A stretch of DNA of 17,965 bases. Source: Bryobacteraceae bacterium (GTDB taxonomy: Bacteria; Acidobacteriota; Terriglobia; Bryobacterales; Bryobacteraceae). The position numbers were made by a program, and so were the translations under genes. A model generated the notes under the pieces. The model saw nothing but the letters and a program-made list of their open reading frames with translations, was not told where the DNA came from and made no database searches. Position 1 is the first letter of the stretch, and every line of letters starts with the position of its first letter. The stretch lies in contig JASHQT010000095.1 of assembly GCA_030039005.1 (NCBI GenBank), positions 1-17,965 on the forward strand, read 5' to 3'. Positions 7,668 through 14,095 of the stretch are shown piece by piece.

Positions 7668-8924
7668 GTGGGACTTGCACGAATTCTGGGGCTTGCGCAG
7701 CGGTCCGCGCCGGCGCCTCCGGCCACGGATCGCAAAACGGTCCGCCGTTTGGTAGCGCTGTGCCACGATCTGCTGTCGGAGCGCGGCGGGATGTCCGGCG
7801 TTCCGCTGGCCAACGACGTCCTGGACGGATATCAATCGCTCGATGAGGCCGGGCGGCGCGCGTTCTTCAAGTTTCTGATCCGGGATTTTTCGCCGGATCC
7901 GGAAGAAGTCGGGCGTGCGGCCGATGCCTACCGCCGCGCCCCGAATTTCGAGAATCTGGAGTATTTGCAGCGCGTGGTGGAACCGCCGCGCCAGGAGCTG
8001 TTTCGACGCCTGAATCTGGCGCAGGAGGGTACGCGCGCTCTGGTGAGGATGCGCCGGGACGCTCTGCGTGAAATTGACGCCGGGCAAAGTCTGGAGCCCA
8101 TCGCGAGCGATCTGGGCCACTTGCTCGCGTCCTGGTTCAATCGCGGGTTTCTTACCTTGCAGCGCATCGAGTGGCGCTCTTCCGCCGCGGTCCTGCAAAA
8201 GCTGATCGAGTATGAGGCGGTGCACCAGATTCAGGGCTGGGACGATCTGCGGCGGCGCCTGGCAGCGGATCGCCGATGCTACGCGTTTTTTCATTCGGCT
8301 TTGCCTGAAGATCCCTTGATCTTTATCGAAGTGGCCCTCACGCGCGGGATGAGTGACCGCGTGCAGCCGCTGCTCGATACGGAATCGCCGGTCGAAGATC
8401 CGGAATCCGCGGACACGGCGATTTTCTATTCCATCACCAACTGCCAGGAGGGGCTGCGCGGCGTGCCGTTCGGAAGCCTGCTGATCAAGCAGGTGGTGGA
8501 GGACCTTCGAAGCAGCCTGCCGCGCCTGCGGACGTTCGCGACGTTGTCGCCCATTCCGGGATTCCGCGAATGGCTGGCCGCGCAGGCTGTCGAATGGGAG
8601 CCGGGCAAGGCGGATGCGCAGACCCGGCAGCGGGTGCTCGGCCTGTGCGCTCAATATCTGCTGCACGCTAAACGCGGCGCCGAGCCGCTCGATTCCGTCG
8701 CCCGCTTTCACTTAAAAAACGGGGCTCGGCTGGACCGGATCAACTGGGATGCCGATACCTCGCCTAGCGGCATCAGACAATCCGGCGGATTAATGGCAAA
8801 CTATGTATACGATCTCGAAGAGCTGGAGCACAACCATGAGCAATACGTGCGCTCGGGCCAGATCGCGTGCTCCCGGCGCGTGCGGATCTTGGATCGGCAG
8901 GCGGCGCAGACCCATGTAAATTGA
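7668..8924 (+). CDS. Malonyl-CoA decarboxylase
   Basis: The product is 418 aa. The enzyme converts malonyl-CoA to acetyl-CoA and CO2 in the cytoplasm. The N-terminal helical domain covers about 20-200. The C-terminal acyltransferase-like domain carries the family landmarks: FFHSALPEDPLIFIEVALT (207-225), AIFYSITNCQEGLRGV with the predicted catalytic Ser255, TLSPIPGFREWL (292-303), ARFHLKNGARL with the predicted catalytic His348, and RINWDADTS...GLMANYVYDL (358-383). Ser and His correspond to the Ser/His pair of human MCD, by recognition of the motifs. The start is a GTG 6 bp after the DUF6152 stop, with only a weak Shine-Dalgarno, so translation may be coupled. There is no organelle-type leader and no neighbouring malonate CoA-transferase or malonyl-CoA synthetase, so the source of malonyl-CoA is unclear. 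Its position inside a run of secreted-protein genes is unusual. Confidence 0.92.
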   Translation: MGLARILGLAQRSAPAPPATDRKTVRRLVALCHDLLSERGGMSGVPLANDVLDGYQSLDEAGRRAFFKFLIRDFSPDPEEVGRAADAYRRAPNFENLEYLQRVVEPPRQELFRRLNLAQEGTRALVRMRRDALREIDAGQSLEPIASDLGHLLASWFNRGFLTLQRIEWRSSAAVLQKLIEYEAVHQIQGWDDLRRRLAADRRCYAFFHSALPEDPLIFIEVALTRGMSDRVQPLLDTESPVEDPESADTAIFYSITNCQEGLRGVPFGSLLIKQVVEDLRSSLPRLRTFATLSPIPGFREWLAAQAVEWEPGKADAQTRQRVLGLCAQYLLHAKRGAEPLDSVARFHLKNGARLDRINWDADTSPSGIRQSGGLMANYVYDLEELEHNHEQYVRSGQIACSRRVRILDRQAAQTHVN

Positions 8925-9001
8925 TGGCCGAAGTTTGAGAGACCCTATCGAGTTTGCGGGATCCGGCGGTATATTGCCGGTCCCGACCTAAGGAAATGTG
9001 A
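8925..9001. promoter_or_regulatory. Intergenic spacer with imperfect palindrome around TATATT
   Basis: Between malonyl-CoA decarboxylase and the PDLSGLW gene, GGGATCCGGC (8958-8967) and GCCGGTCCC (8976-8984) are inverted repeats with one extra T, enclosing GGTATATT. The TATATT could be a -10 box under an operator, giving an internal promoter, or the arms could form an RNA hairpin; no T-run follows, so a terminator is unlikely. AGGAA at 8991-8995, 6 nt before the ATG, is the ribosome site for the next gene. Confidence 0.35.
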
Positions 9002-9808
9002 ATGAGACTGTTCAGCTTCGCAACTGCGTTGGGCCTCGCCGCCGGACTGTCCTTTGTTGCGCAATTGAAGGCGCAGTTCGGCGCACCGCACGATCCCAAA
9101 GACGATCTGCCGGCTGCTTTTAAACGCAGCGTCGAGGGCAAGCCGGATTTGAGCGGGCTGTGGCTGGCTGACACTCTGGCGCCGTGGGATGTGGAAGATC
9201 ATCCCGCCGTCTATGGCATTCCCGCTGGCAAAGGCGTGGTGGTGGACCCGCCCGATCACAAAATCCCTTACCAGGAATGGGCGTTGAAGAAGCGCGCGGA
9301 GCTTTTCAAGGACGCCTCCAACGATCCTCAAGCCCACTGCCATCTTCCCGGCGTGCCACGCGCCGTCTACACGCCGTTTCCCTGGGAAGTGGTGCAGAAA
9401 CCGGGGCTGGTTTTGTTCCTATATGAGTACCCTCACGGGATTCGCATTGTGCATACCGATGGCGCGCATCAGCACCCCACCGGACGCGACATCCTGAATA
9501 CCTGGATGGGCGACTCCGTAGGGCACTGGGACGGCGACAGCCTGGTAGTCGACGTCAACGGCTTTAACGACGAGACCTGGCTTGATATGGCCGCCAATTT
9601 TCACAGCGATCAACTGCACGTCGTCGAGCGCTACACGATGATCAATCCGAATCTGATCCAGTACGAGGCCACGCTCGACGATCCCAAAGTCTACACCCGG
9701 CCCTGGACGATGAAATTCCCGATTCGCCGCGAAAAAGAATCCAGAGACATCATGGAATTCGAGTGCAACGAGGGCGAGCGGGACTTGCAGCACTACGTGA
9801 AGCAGTAG
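9002..9808 (+). CDS. Secreted protein of unknown function with PDLSGLW motif
   Basis: The product is 268 aa with a Sec signal peptide at about 1-24 (FATALGLAAGLSFVAQLKA). The mature part starts with KPDLSGLW (47-54), then a proline-rich segment, CHLPGVPRAVYTPFPWEVVQ, YEYPHGIRIVHTDG, GDSVGHWDGDSLVVDVNGFND, and ERYTMINPNLIQYEATLDDPKVYTRPW. I recognise this as a recurrent exported family in Acidobacteria and Proteobacteria that often lies beside DUF6152 genes, but I know of no established activity. The conserved Trp, His and Asp residues suggest a beta-rich, possibly ligand- or metal-binding domain (inference). AGGAA lies 6 nt before the ATG, supporting this start. The next gene begins 32 bp later on the same strand. 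Confidence 0.8.
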   Translation: MRLFSFATALGLAAGLSFVAQLKAQFGAPHDPKDDLPAAFKRSVEGKPDLSGLWLADTLAPWDVEDHPAVYGIPAGKGVVVDPPDHKIPYQEWALKKRAELFKDASNDPQAHCHLPGVPRAVYTPFPWEVVQKPGLVLFLYEYPHGIRIVHTDGAHQHPTGRDILNTWMGDSVGHWDGDSLVVDVNGFNDETWLDMAANFHSDQLHVVERYTMINPNLIQYEATLDDPKVYTRPWTMKFPIRREKESRDIMEFECNEGERDLQHYVKQ

Positions 9809-9840
9809 CTCAGCACCAACCATCTCGAACACCGACAACA

Positions 9841-10986
9841 ATGAAGCGCAGCGAACACAGAATCCTTACCACGCACGTAGGCAGTCTAGTTCGACCCAAG
9901 GAACTTCGCGATCTCGCGCCCGCCGGTGAGCAACCCAAAGACCTGGAGCACTACAACACCGTGCTGCGTGAGCAGACCTTGGATGTGGTGCGCAAGCAGG
10001 CCGAAACCGGCATCGACATTGTCAGCGATGGCGAGTACGGCAAGTACAGTTGGTCGACTTACGTTCTGCAGCGGATCAGCGGATTCGAAGTTCGCTCCGA
10101 GCAGAGGCGTCCGCTGTATTGGCTGGGGCGCGACCGCGAGCGCTTCGCCGACGCCATTGCTCTCGACTTGACGCGCTTTGCGGGCGGAACCGTCACGGAA
10201 GCTTGCGTCGGCCCGATCCACTACCTGGATCACGCTGGCATCGACCGCGCCATCTCCAATTTCAAGGCCGCGCTGGCCGAGGTGAAGGTGGAGGAGGCGT
10301 TCCTCACCGCCGTGGCCCCGGCGAGCACCGCTTACGACGGCGTCAACGAGTATTACGCGAACGAACACGATTACGTGTACGCGATCGCGGACGCGCTGCG
10401 CGAGGAGTATCGGGCGATTCATGATTCCGGCCTCCTGCTCCAGGTGGATGACGCCGTGCTGGCCAACATGTACGATCATCTGGTCTCGCAGAGCCCGCAA
10501 AAATACCGCGAGTGGGCCAACCTGCGGGTGGAGGCGCTCAACCATGCGCTCCAGGGAATTCCCGAGGATCGCGTGCGCTATCACGTGTGCTTCGGAAGCT
10601 GGCACGTTCCGCACGTAGCGGACGCGCCGCTCGAGGCCATTGCGGACCTGATTCTGAAAGTACATGCGGGCGCATATTCCATCGAAGCGGCCAACGTCCG
10701 GCACGAGCACGAGTGGCGCGTCTGGGAGAACAAACGGCTTCCGGCGGGCAAGATCCTGATCCCGGGCGTCATCACGCACCACACCGCAACGGTGGAGCAC
10801 CCCCAGGCGGTGGCCGACCGTATCGTGCGATTCGCCACCATCGTGGGCCGGGAGAACGTGATCGCGGGCACCGATTGCGGCTTTGCCCAGTCCGACGTGA
10901 TCCAGCGGGTGCATCCTACGGTCATGTGGGCCAAGTTTGATAGCTTAGTAGAGGGAGCGCGGCTAGCCAGCCAAGAGTTGTGGTAA
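9841..10986 (+). CDS. Stand-alone cobalamin-independent methionine synthase C-terminal-domain protein (Meth_synt_2), copy 2
   Basis: The product is 381 aa from the ATG at 9841. A longer frame back to 9763 would overlap the previous gene, and the family start MKRSEHRILTTHVGSL matches copy 1 (MKLSTDRILTTHVGSL). The zinc site is complete: HVC (His248, Cys250), SIEAANVRHEHEW (Glu282) and GTDCGF (Cys346). It also has IVSDGEYGKYSWSTY (60-74) and LLLQVDDAVLANMYDHL. Compared with copy 1, the 85-170 segment differs strongly (GFEVRSEQRRPLYWLGRDRERF here), which is where a substrate pocket could differ. Known relatives alkylate thiols; the acceptor and donor here are unknown. No obvious Shine-Dalgarno precedes the ATG, suggesting coupling or an initiation signal I do not see. 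It sits 32 bp after the PDLSGLW gene and 41 bp before the ankyrin gene. Confidence 0.9.
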   Translation: MKRSEHRILTTHVGSLVRPKELRDLAPAGEQPKDLEHYNTVLREQTLDVVRKQAETGIDIVSDGEYGKYSWSTYVLQRISGFEVRSEQRRPLYWLGRDRERFADAIALDLTRFAGGTVTEACVGPIHYLDHAGIDRAISNFKAALAEVKVEEAFLTAVAPASTAYDGVNEYYANEHDYVYAIADALREEYRAIHDSGLLLQVDDAVLANMYDHLVSQSPQKYREWANLRVEALNHALQGIPEDRVRYHVCFGSWHVPHVADAPLEAIADLILKVHAGAYSIEAANVRHEHEWRVWENKRLPAGKILIPGVITHHTATVEHPQAVADRIVRFATIVGRENVIAGTDCGFAQSDVIQRVHPTVMWAKFDSLVEGARLASQELW

Positions 10987-11027
10987 GGAGTTGTGGGAAT
11001 GCCGGCAAGGCGTTATGGTGAAGTAGG

Positions 11028-12728
11028 ATGCGAAATCTGATCTGCCAGTTTTCTCTCGGGTTGCTTTTCTGCGCAGCGCCGGTTTCGCTGGTCTGGGCCA
11101 GCGACAGCCCGGTCGCCGATGCGGCGATGAATGGAGACCAAGCGGCCGTCGAAGCCCTGATCCACAAGAAGGCTGACGTGAATGCGCCGCAAGCCGACGG
11201 CGCCACGGCGCTGCAATGGGCCGCGTATCGCGATGACCTGCAAATGGCCGATCTGCTGCTGGCCGCGGGGGCGAATCCGAAGCTTGCCAATCGCGAGGGC
11301 GCCACCGCCATGCAACTCGCTTCCATACACGGCAGCGCGGCCATGATGGAGAAGCTTCTCAAGGCGGGCGTGGACGTGAACGAGCGCGGCCCGCACGATG
11401 AGACGCCGCTGATGTACGCCGCAAGAAGCGGCAATATCCAGGCCATCGAAGTGCTGTTCAAGCACGGCGCGGACGTGAACGCCGCCGAATCGCTGCGCGG
11501 AACCACGGCTTTGATGTGGGCTGTGGAGCAGGGGCACCCGGATGCCGTGAAACTGCTCCTGCAGCACGGGGCCGATGTCAGCGTGGCTTCGAGTTTCGAC
11601 TCCAAGGGTGGGACGGCTTATCTCGCGCCCACGGTCAAAGGCCGCGCGGAGCAAGAAAAGCGGTTCCGGCGCGTGTTTTCCGCCAACAAGGCGGATGAAG
11701 CGGCGCTGGCGGCCGCGTTCGGCATTCAAAAGAACACCAAGGGCGGCGGATTGACGGCTTTGATCCTGGCTGCCCGCCAAGGCAACCTGGATTGCGCCAA
11801 GCTCCTGGTGGAAGCGCACGCCGACGTGAATCAGACTTCGCACTACGGTTGGACCCCGCTGCTGACCGCCGAGCAGAACCGGCATTACCAGCTTGCGGCG
11901 TATCTGCTGGACCATGGCGCCGACCCGAACATCGCCAATAACGGCGGATGGAACCCGCTCTATATCGCTGTCGACAATCGCAATATTGAAGGCGGCGATT
12001 ATCCGGTGCGCGATCCGGACATGGACCACCTGGACATGATCAAGCTGCTGATCGCCCACGGCGCGAACGTGAACGCGCGCGTCTGCGGCGTCGAGTCCAC
12101 GCCCGATAAATGCAAGGGCGACAGCACCGAAACACGCACCATCTTCACCATGCAATGGCTGTATGAAGACGGCGCCACACCCTTTTTGCGCGCCGCTCAA
12201 TCGGGCGACGTTACTTTGATGAAGCTGCTGCTGGCCCACGGCGCCGATCCGAAGATCGCGACCTCCAACGGCGATACGGCGCTGATGGTGGCGGCGGGAA
12301 TCGGCTGGGTGGAGGGCGTGACGTACGAATGGTCGCCGGAGGAAAATCTGGAAGCGGTGAAGATGTGCCTGGACCTGGGGCTTGACCCCAACGCCACGGA
12401 CGGCGACGGCCGCACCGCGCTGCACGGCGCCGCGCACAAGGGACGCAACGACGTGATCTCTTTGCTGGTCCAACACGGCGCCAAGCTGGATGCCAAGGAC
12501 GCCGGCAGCCGGGATACCTTCACGGGTGCGCTCAAAGGCCACGAGTGGGAGCCCATCGATTACGCGCGGGGCCTGGTCCGCGTGGGCGTGCAATCGGCCA
12601 TTGCGCATCCCGACAGCGAGGCGCTGCTCGAAAAATTGATGAAAGAGAAAGGCCTACCCGTTCCGCCTGCGAGCAACATTACGATCTGCATCACGGACGT
12701 TTGCAAGGGCGGCGGCAGCGCGCAATAA
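11028..12728 (+). CDS. Exported ankyrin-repeat protein
   Basis: The product is 566 aa. A signal peptide covers about 1-25 (LICQFSLGLLFCAAPVSLVWA, then SDSP). About ten ankyrin repeats follow, each with the G-x-TAL-x-AA and ADVN/ADPN signature, for example DGATALQWAAYRDD, DETPLMYAARSGN, GTTALMWAVEQGH, GWTPLLTAEQNRH, GATPFLRAAQSGD and GRTALHGAAHKGR. A linker at about 190-235 (from SFDSKGG to KNTKGGG) and another at about 320-390 (PVRDPDMDHL to TMQWLYEDG) interrupt the array. The C-terminus ends in a short CITDVC Cys pair and a Gly-rich tail. It is a periplasmic protein-interaction scaffold by inference; no catalytic domain is visible. The gene is last in the same-strand run, 41 bp after the Meth_synt_2 gene. 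The opposite strand has a long open frame here, which I take as a GC-bias shadow. Confidence 0.88.
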   Translation: MRNLICQFSLGLLFCAAPVSLVWASDSPVADAAMNGDQAAVEALIHKKADVNAPQADGATALQWAAYRDDLQMADLLLAAGANPKLANREGATAMQLASIHGSAAMMEKLLKAGVDVNERGPHDETPLMYAARSGNIQAIEVLFKHGADVNAAESLRGTTALMWAVEQGHPDAVKLLLQHGADVSVASSFDSKGGTAYLAPTVKGRAEQEKRFRRVFSANKADEAALAAAFGIQKNTKGGGLTALILAARQGNLDCAKLLVEAHADVNQTSHYGWTPLLTAEQNRHYQLAAYLLDHGADPNIANNGGWNPLYIAVDNRNIEGGDYPVRDPDMDHLDMIKLLIAHGANVNARVCGVESTPDKCKGDSTETRTIFTMQWLYEDGATPFLRAAQSGDVTLMKLLLAHGADPKIATSNGDTALMVAAGIGWVEGVTYEWSPEENLEAVKMCLDLGLDPNATDGDGRTALHGAAHKGRNDVISLLVQHGAKLDAKDAGSRDTFTGALKGHEWEPIDYARGLVRVGVQSAIAHPDSEALLEKLMKEKGLPVPPASNITICITDVCKGGGSAQ

Positions 12729-12903
12729 AGGCACCGCTCAAGCCTGCCGGCTCCAGGGGCGAGCCGAACTTTCATTATTCACGGTATTCTCTATTTTGAT
12801 GGCGAATATCTCGGGAACCGTGTACAAATGCATGCACTTCTGGAGCCGAGCCGGCTGCGCTCCTCGCCCCGGAATTTAAGCCCACTGCCGCATCGCAAAC
12901 AGG
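12729..12903. other. Intergenic stretch after the ankyrin gene
   Basis: No gene is seen. Long-range inverted segments are present: GCCGGCTCCAG (12746-12756) against CTGGAGCC (12840-12847), and GGGGCGAG (12756-12763) against CTCGCCCC (12863-12870), but the two pairs are shuffled relative to one another and so cannot form one continuous stem. There is no T-run to support a classic terminator for the upstream run. Confidence 0.4.
12829..12836. promoter_or_regulatory. TGCATGCA site, distal copy upstream of LysR gene
   Basis: A perfect palindromic 8-mer, identical to the two inside the dyad at 12941-12970 and to the one at 2242-2249. It lies about 75 bp upstream of the LysR promoter -35 box. A repeated palindrome at this spacing fits a multi-site regulator binding region, but the binding protein is unknown. 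Confidence 0.4.
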
Positions 12904-12933
12904 TTGACACGCGCCCTGGCCCGGCGATAGAAT
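12904..12933 (+). promoter_or_regulatory. Sigma70-type promoter of the LysR gene
   Basis: A perfect -35 box TTGACA (12904-12909) is followed after 18 bp by TAGAAT (12928-12933), one mismatch from the -10 consensus. Transcription would start near 12940, just at the left edge of the TGCATGCA dyad, about 45 nt before the LysR start codon. Confidence 0.7.
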
Positions 12934-12940
12934 GCTCGCG

Positions 12941-12970
12941 TGCATGCAATCTGACGTGATTATGCATGCA
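12941..12970. promoter_or_regulatory. Dyad of TGCATGCA sites over the LysR transcription start
   Basis: TGCATGCAATC (12941-12951) and GATTATGCATGCA (12958-12970) are inverted repeats with a two-base insertion in the right arm and a 6-bp spacer. They cover the predicted transcription start and early leader, where a bound protein would block the promoter. This suggests autorepression, as is common for LysR-type regulators, although LysR sites more often lie upstream of the -35 box. Confidence 0.5.
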
Positions 12971-12984
12971 TTGCGACGAGCGCG

Positions 12985-13971
12985 ATGAAGCGGCGGAACA
13001 TGACGAATATCGACCTTCGACTGTTGACCATCGTCAACGAGCTCAACAAGACTCGCAGCGTCTCGCAGGCAGCGGAAAATCTCGAGCTCAGCCAGTCGGC
13101 CGTCAGCATGAGTCTCGCCCGGCTCAGGAAACATTTCAAAGATCCACTCTTCGTCCGCACGCCCGACGGCATGGAGCCCACGCCGCAAATGGCCGAATTG
13201 ATCGAGCTGCTCGAAAAGGCGGAGGGTCTGCTCGAAACGGCGCTGGTGCATCGCGTGGCTTTTCATCCGGCCACTTCCGATCGCACGTTTCGCCTGGGCG
13301 CCACCGAAATCACCCGCCTGACGATCCTGCCGGCGCTGATGAAGCGCCTTCACTCGACCGCGCGCGACGTCGCCATCGAGCTGCAAGATATTTGCGAAGA
13401 GACTCCGCGTCTTCTGCACGCGGGGCGCCTGGATCTCGCGGTGGGGTTCATGCCGCCCACCGGCTCCGGGTTTTGCCAGCAGCGGCTGTTCAAGGACCGC
13501 TTCGTGTGCGCCGCGCGCGTCAATCACCCGCGCGTCGACAGCACACTGACCATCGAACAATTCGAAAGCGAAGCGCACGTGGTGCTGACCACGCCGGGCA
13601 GCGGGATCGAGATGGTGGAAAAAGCCCTGGAGGCCAACCGGATCCGACGCAAAGTGCGCCTGCGCCTGCCGGGATGCTTCGGCATCTCCAGCATGATCAC
13701 CGGCGCCGATTGCCTGAGCATCGTGCCGGAGCAGCTCGGAAAGCTGATCGCCAGCGCCGGACGCATCAAACTCCTGCCGCTTCCTTTTTCCTTGCCTCCT
13801 TTTTACGTCGTGCAGCATTGGCACGAGCGTTACACGCACGACCCGGCGAGCAAGTGGCTGCGCGGCGTCATCGCCGAGTTGTTCCTCGAAAAAGGTGGCG
13901 TGGAACGGGAACCCGGTATAACATCAAAAGGCCATGGCGCGGTCGCCAGCGTGGCCAATCACTCGGAATGA
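12985..13971 (+). CDS. LysR-type transcriptional regulator (NodD-like branch)
   Basis: The product is 328 aa from the ATG at 12985; an in-frame ATG at 13000 giving MTNIDLRLL is an equally good start and closer to the usual family N-terminus. The winged helix-turn-helix is at about 9-68: NIDLRLLTIVNEL, SVSQAAENLELSQSAVSMSLARLRKHFKDPLFVRT, EPTPQM. The effector-binding domain follows from about 95 (DRTFRLGATEITRLTILPALM). The residue pattern is that of NodD-like LysR proteins, several of which control aromatic catabolism and respond to the aromatic substrate. The gene has its own promoter and a dyad over its start site. It precedes the LigM/DesA-like gene on the same strand with a 124-bp gap, so that gene is the natural target (inference). 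LysR genes are more often divergent from their targets. Confidence 0.88.
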   Translation: MKRRNMTNIDLRLLTIVNELNKTRSVSQAAENLELSQSAVSMSLARLRKHFKDPLFVRTPDGMEPTPQMAELIELLEKAEGLLETALVHRVAFHPATSDRTFRLGATEITRLTILPALMKRLHSTARDVAIELQDICEETPRLLHAGRLDLAVGFMPPTGSGFCQQRLFKDRFVCAARVNHPRVDSTLTIEQFESEAHVVLTTPGSGIEMVEKALEANRIRRKVRLRLPGCFGISSMITGADCLSIVPEQLGKLIASAGRIKLLPLPFSLPPFYVVQHWHERYTHDPASKWLRGVIAELFLEKGGVEREPGITSKGHGAVASVANHSE

Positions 13972-14013
13972 TACCTTGAGTCAACCGGATATTATCGACC
14001 TGAACGGCCGCGA

Positions 14014-14025
14014 GCAGCATGCTGC
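14014..14025. promoter_or_regulatory. Perfect 12-bp palindrome in the O-demethylase leader
   Basis: GCAGCATGCTGC reads the same on both strands. It shares the GCATGC core with the TGCATGCA sites at the LysR gene. It lies 70 bp before the GTG start of the LigM/DesA-like gene. Candidate regulator site; no -35/-10 pair with correct spacing was found nearby (a TATTAT at 13990-13995 lacks a partner). Confidence 0.4.
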
Positions 14026-14095
14026 CACTTCTACGCAACCCGGCGCCCGGGCTACGGGGTCGTATCCGGCTGGAACTCTGACAGGAGACATAAGC

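Noticed and set aside
7470..8711. A 413-codon minus-strand frame opposite malonyl-CoA decarboxylase
   Set aside because: The plus-strand product is an unmistakable MCD with catalytic motifs; the antisense frame shows only compositional sequence.
9886..10914. A 342-codon minus-strand frame opposite the second Meth_synt_2 gene
   Set aside because: Antisense shadow of a gene with a complete zinc site; no family resemblance.
11013..12608. A 531-codon open frame on the minus strand opposite the ankyrin gene
   Set aside because: It mirrors the repeats of the ankyrin gene, is rich in Arg/His/Gly/Val as expected from the antisense of high-GC codons, has no recognisable domain, and lies wholly within a clear gene.
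12775..13839. A 354-codon minus-strand frame covering the LysR gene and its promoter
   Set aside because: The LysR product has clear helix-turn-helix and effector-domain motifs; the antisense frame would also have to run across the promoter and dyad.
13934..14095. 54-residue N-terminal extension of the O-demethylase starting at 13934
   Set aside because: It overlaps the LysR gene, is low-complexity, and the GTG at 14096 has a good Shine-Dalgarno and gives the family's usual length.
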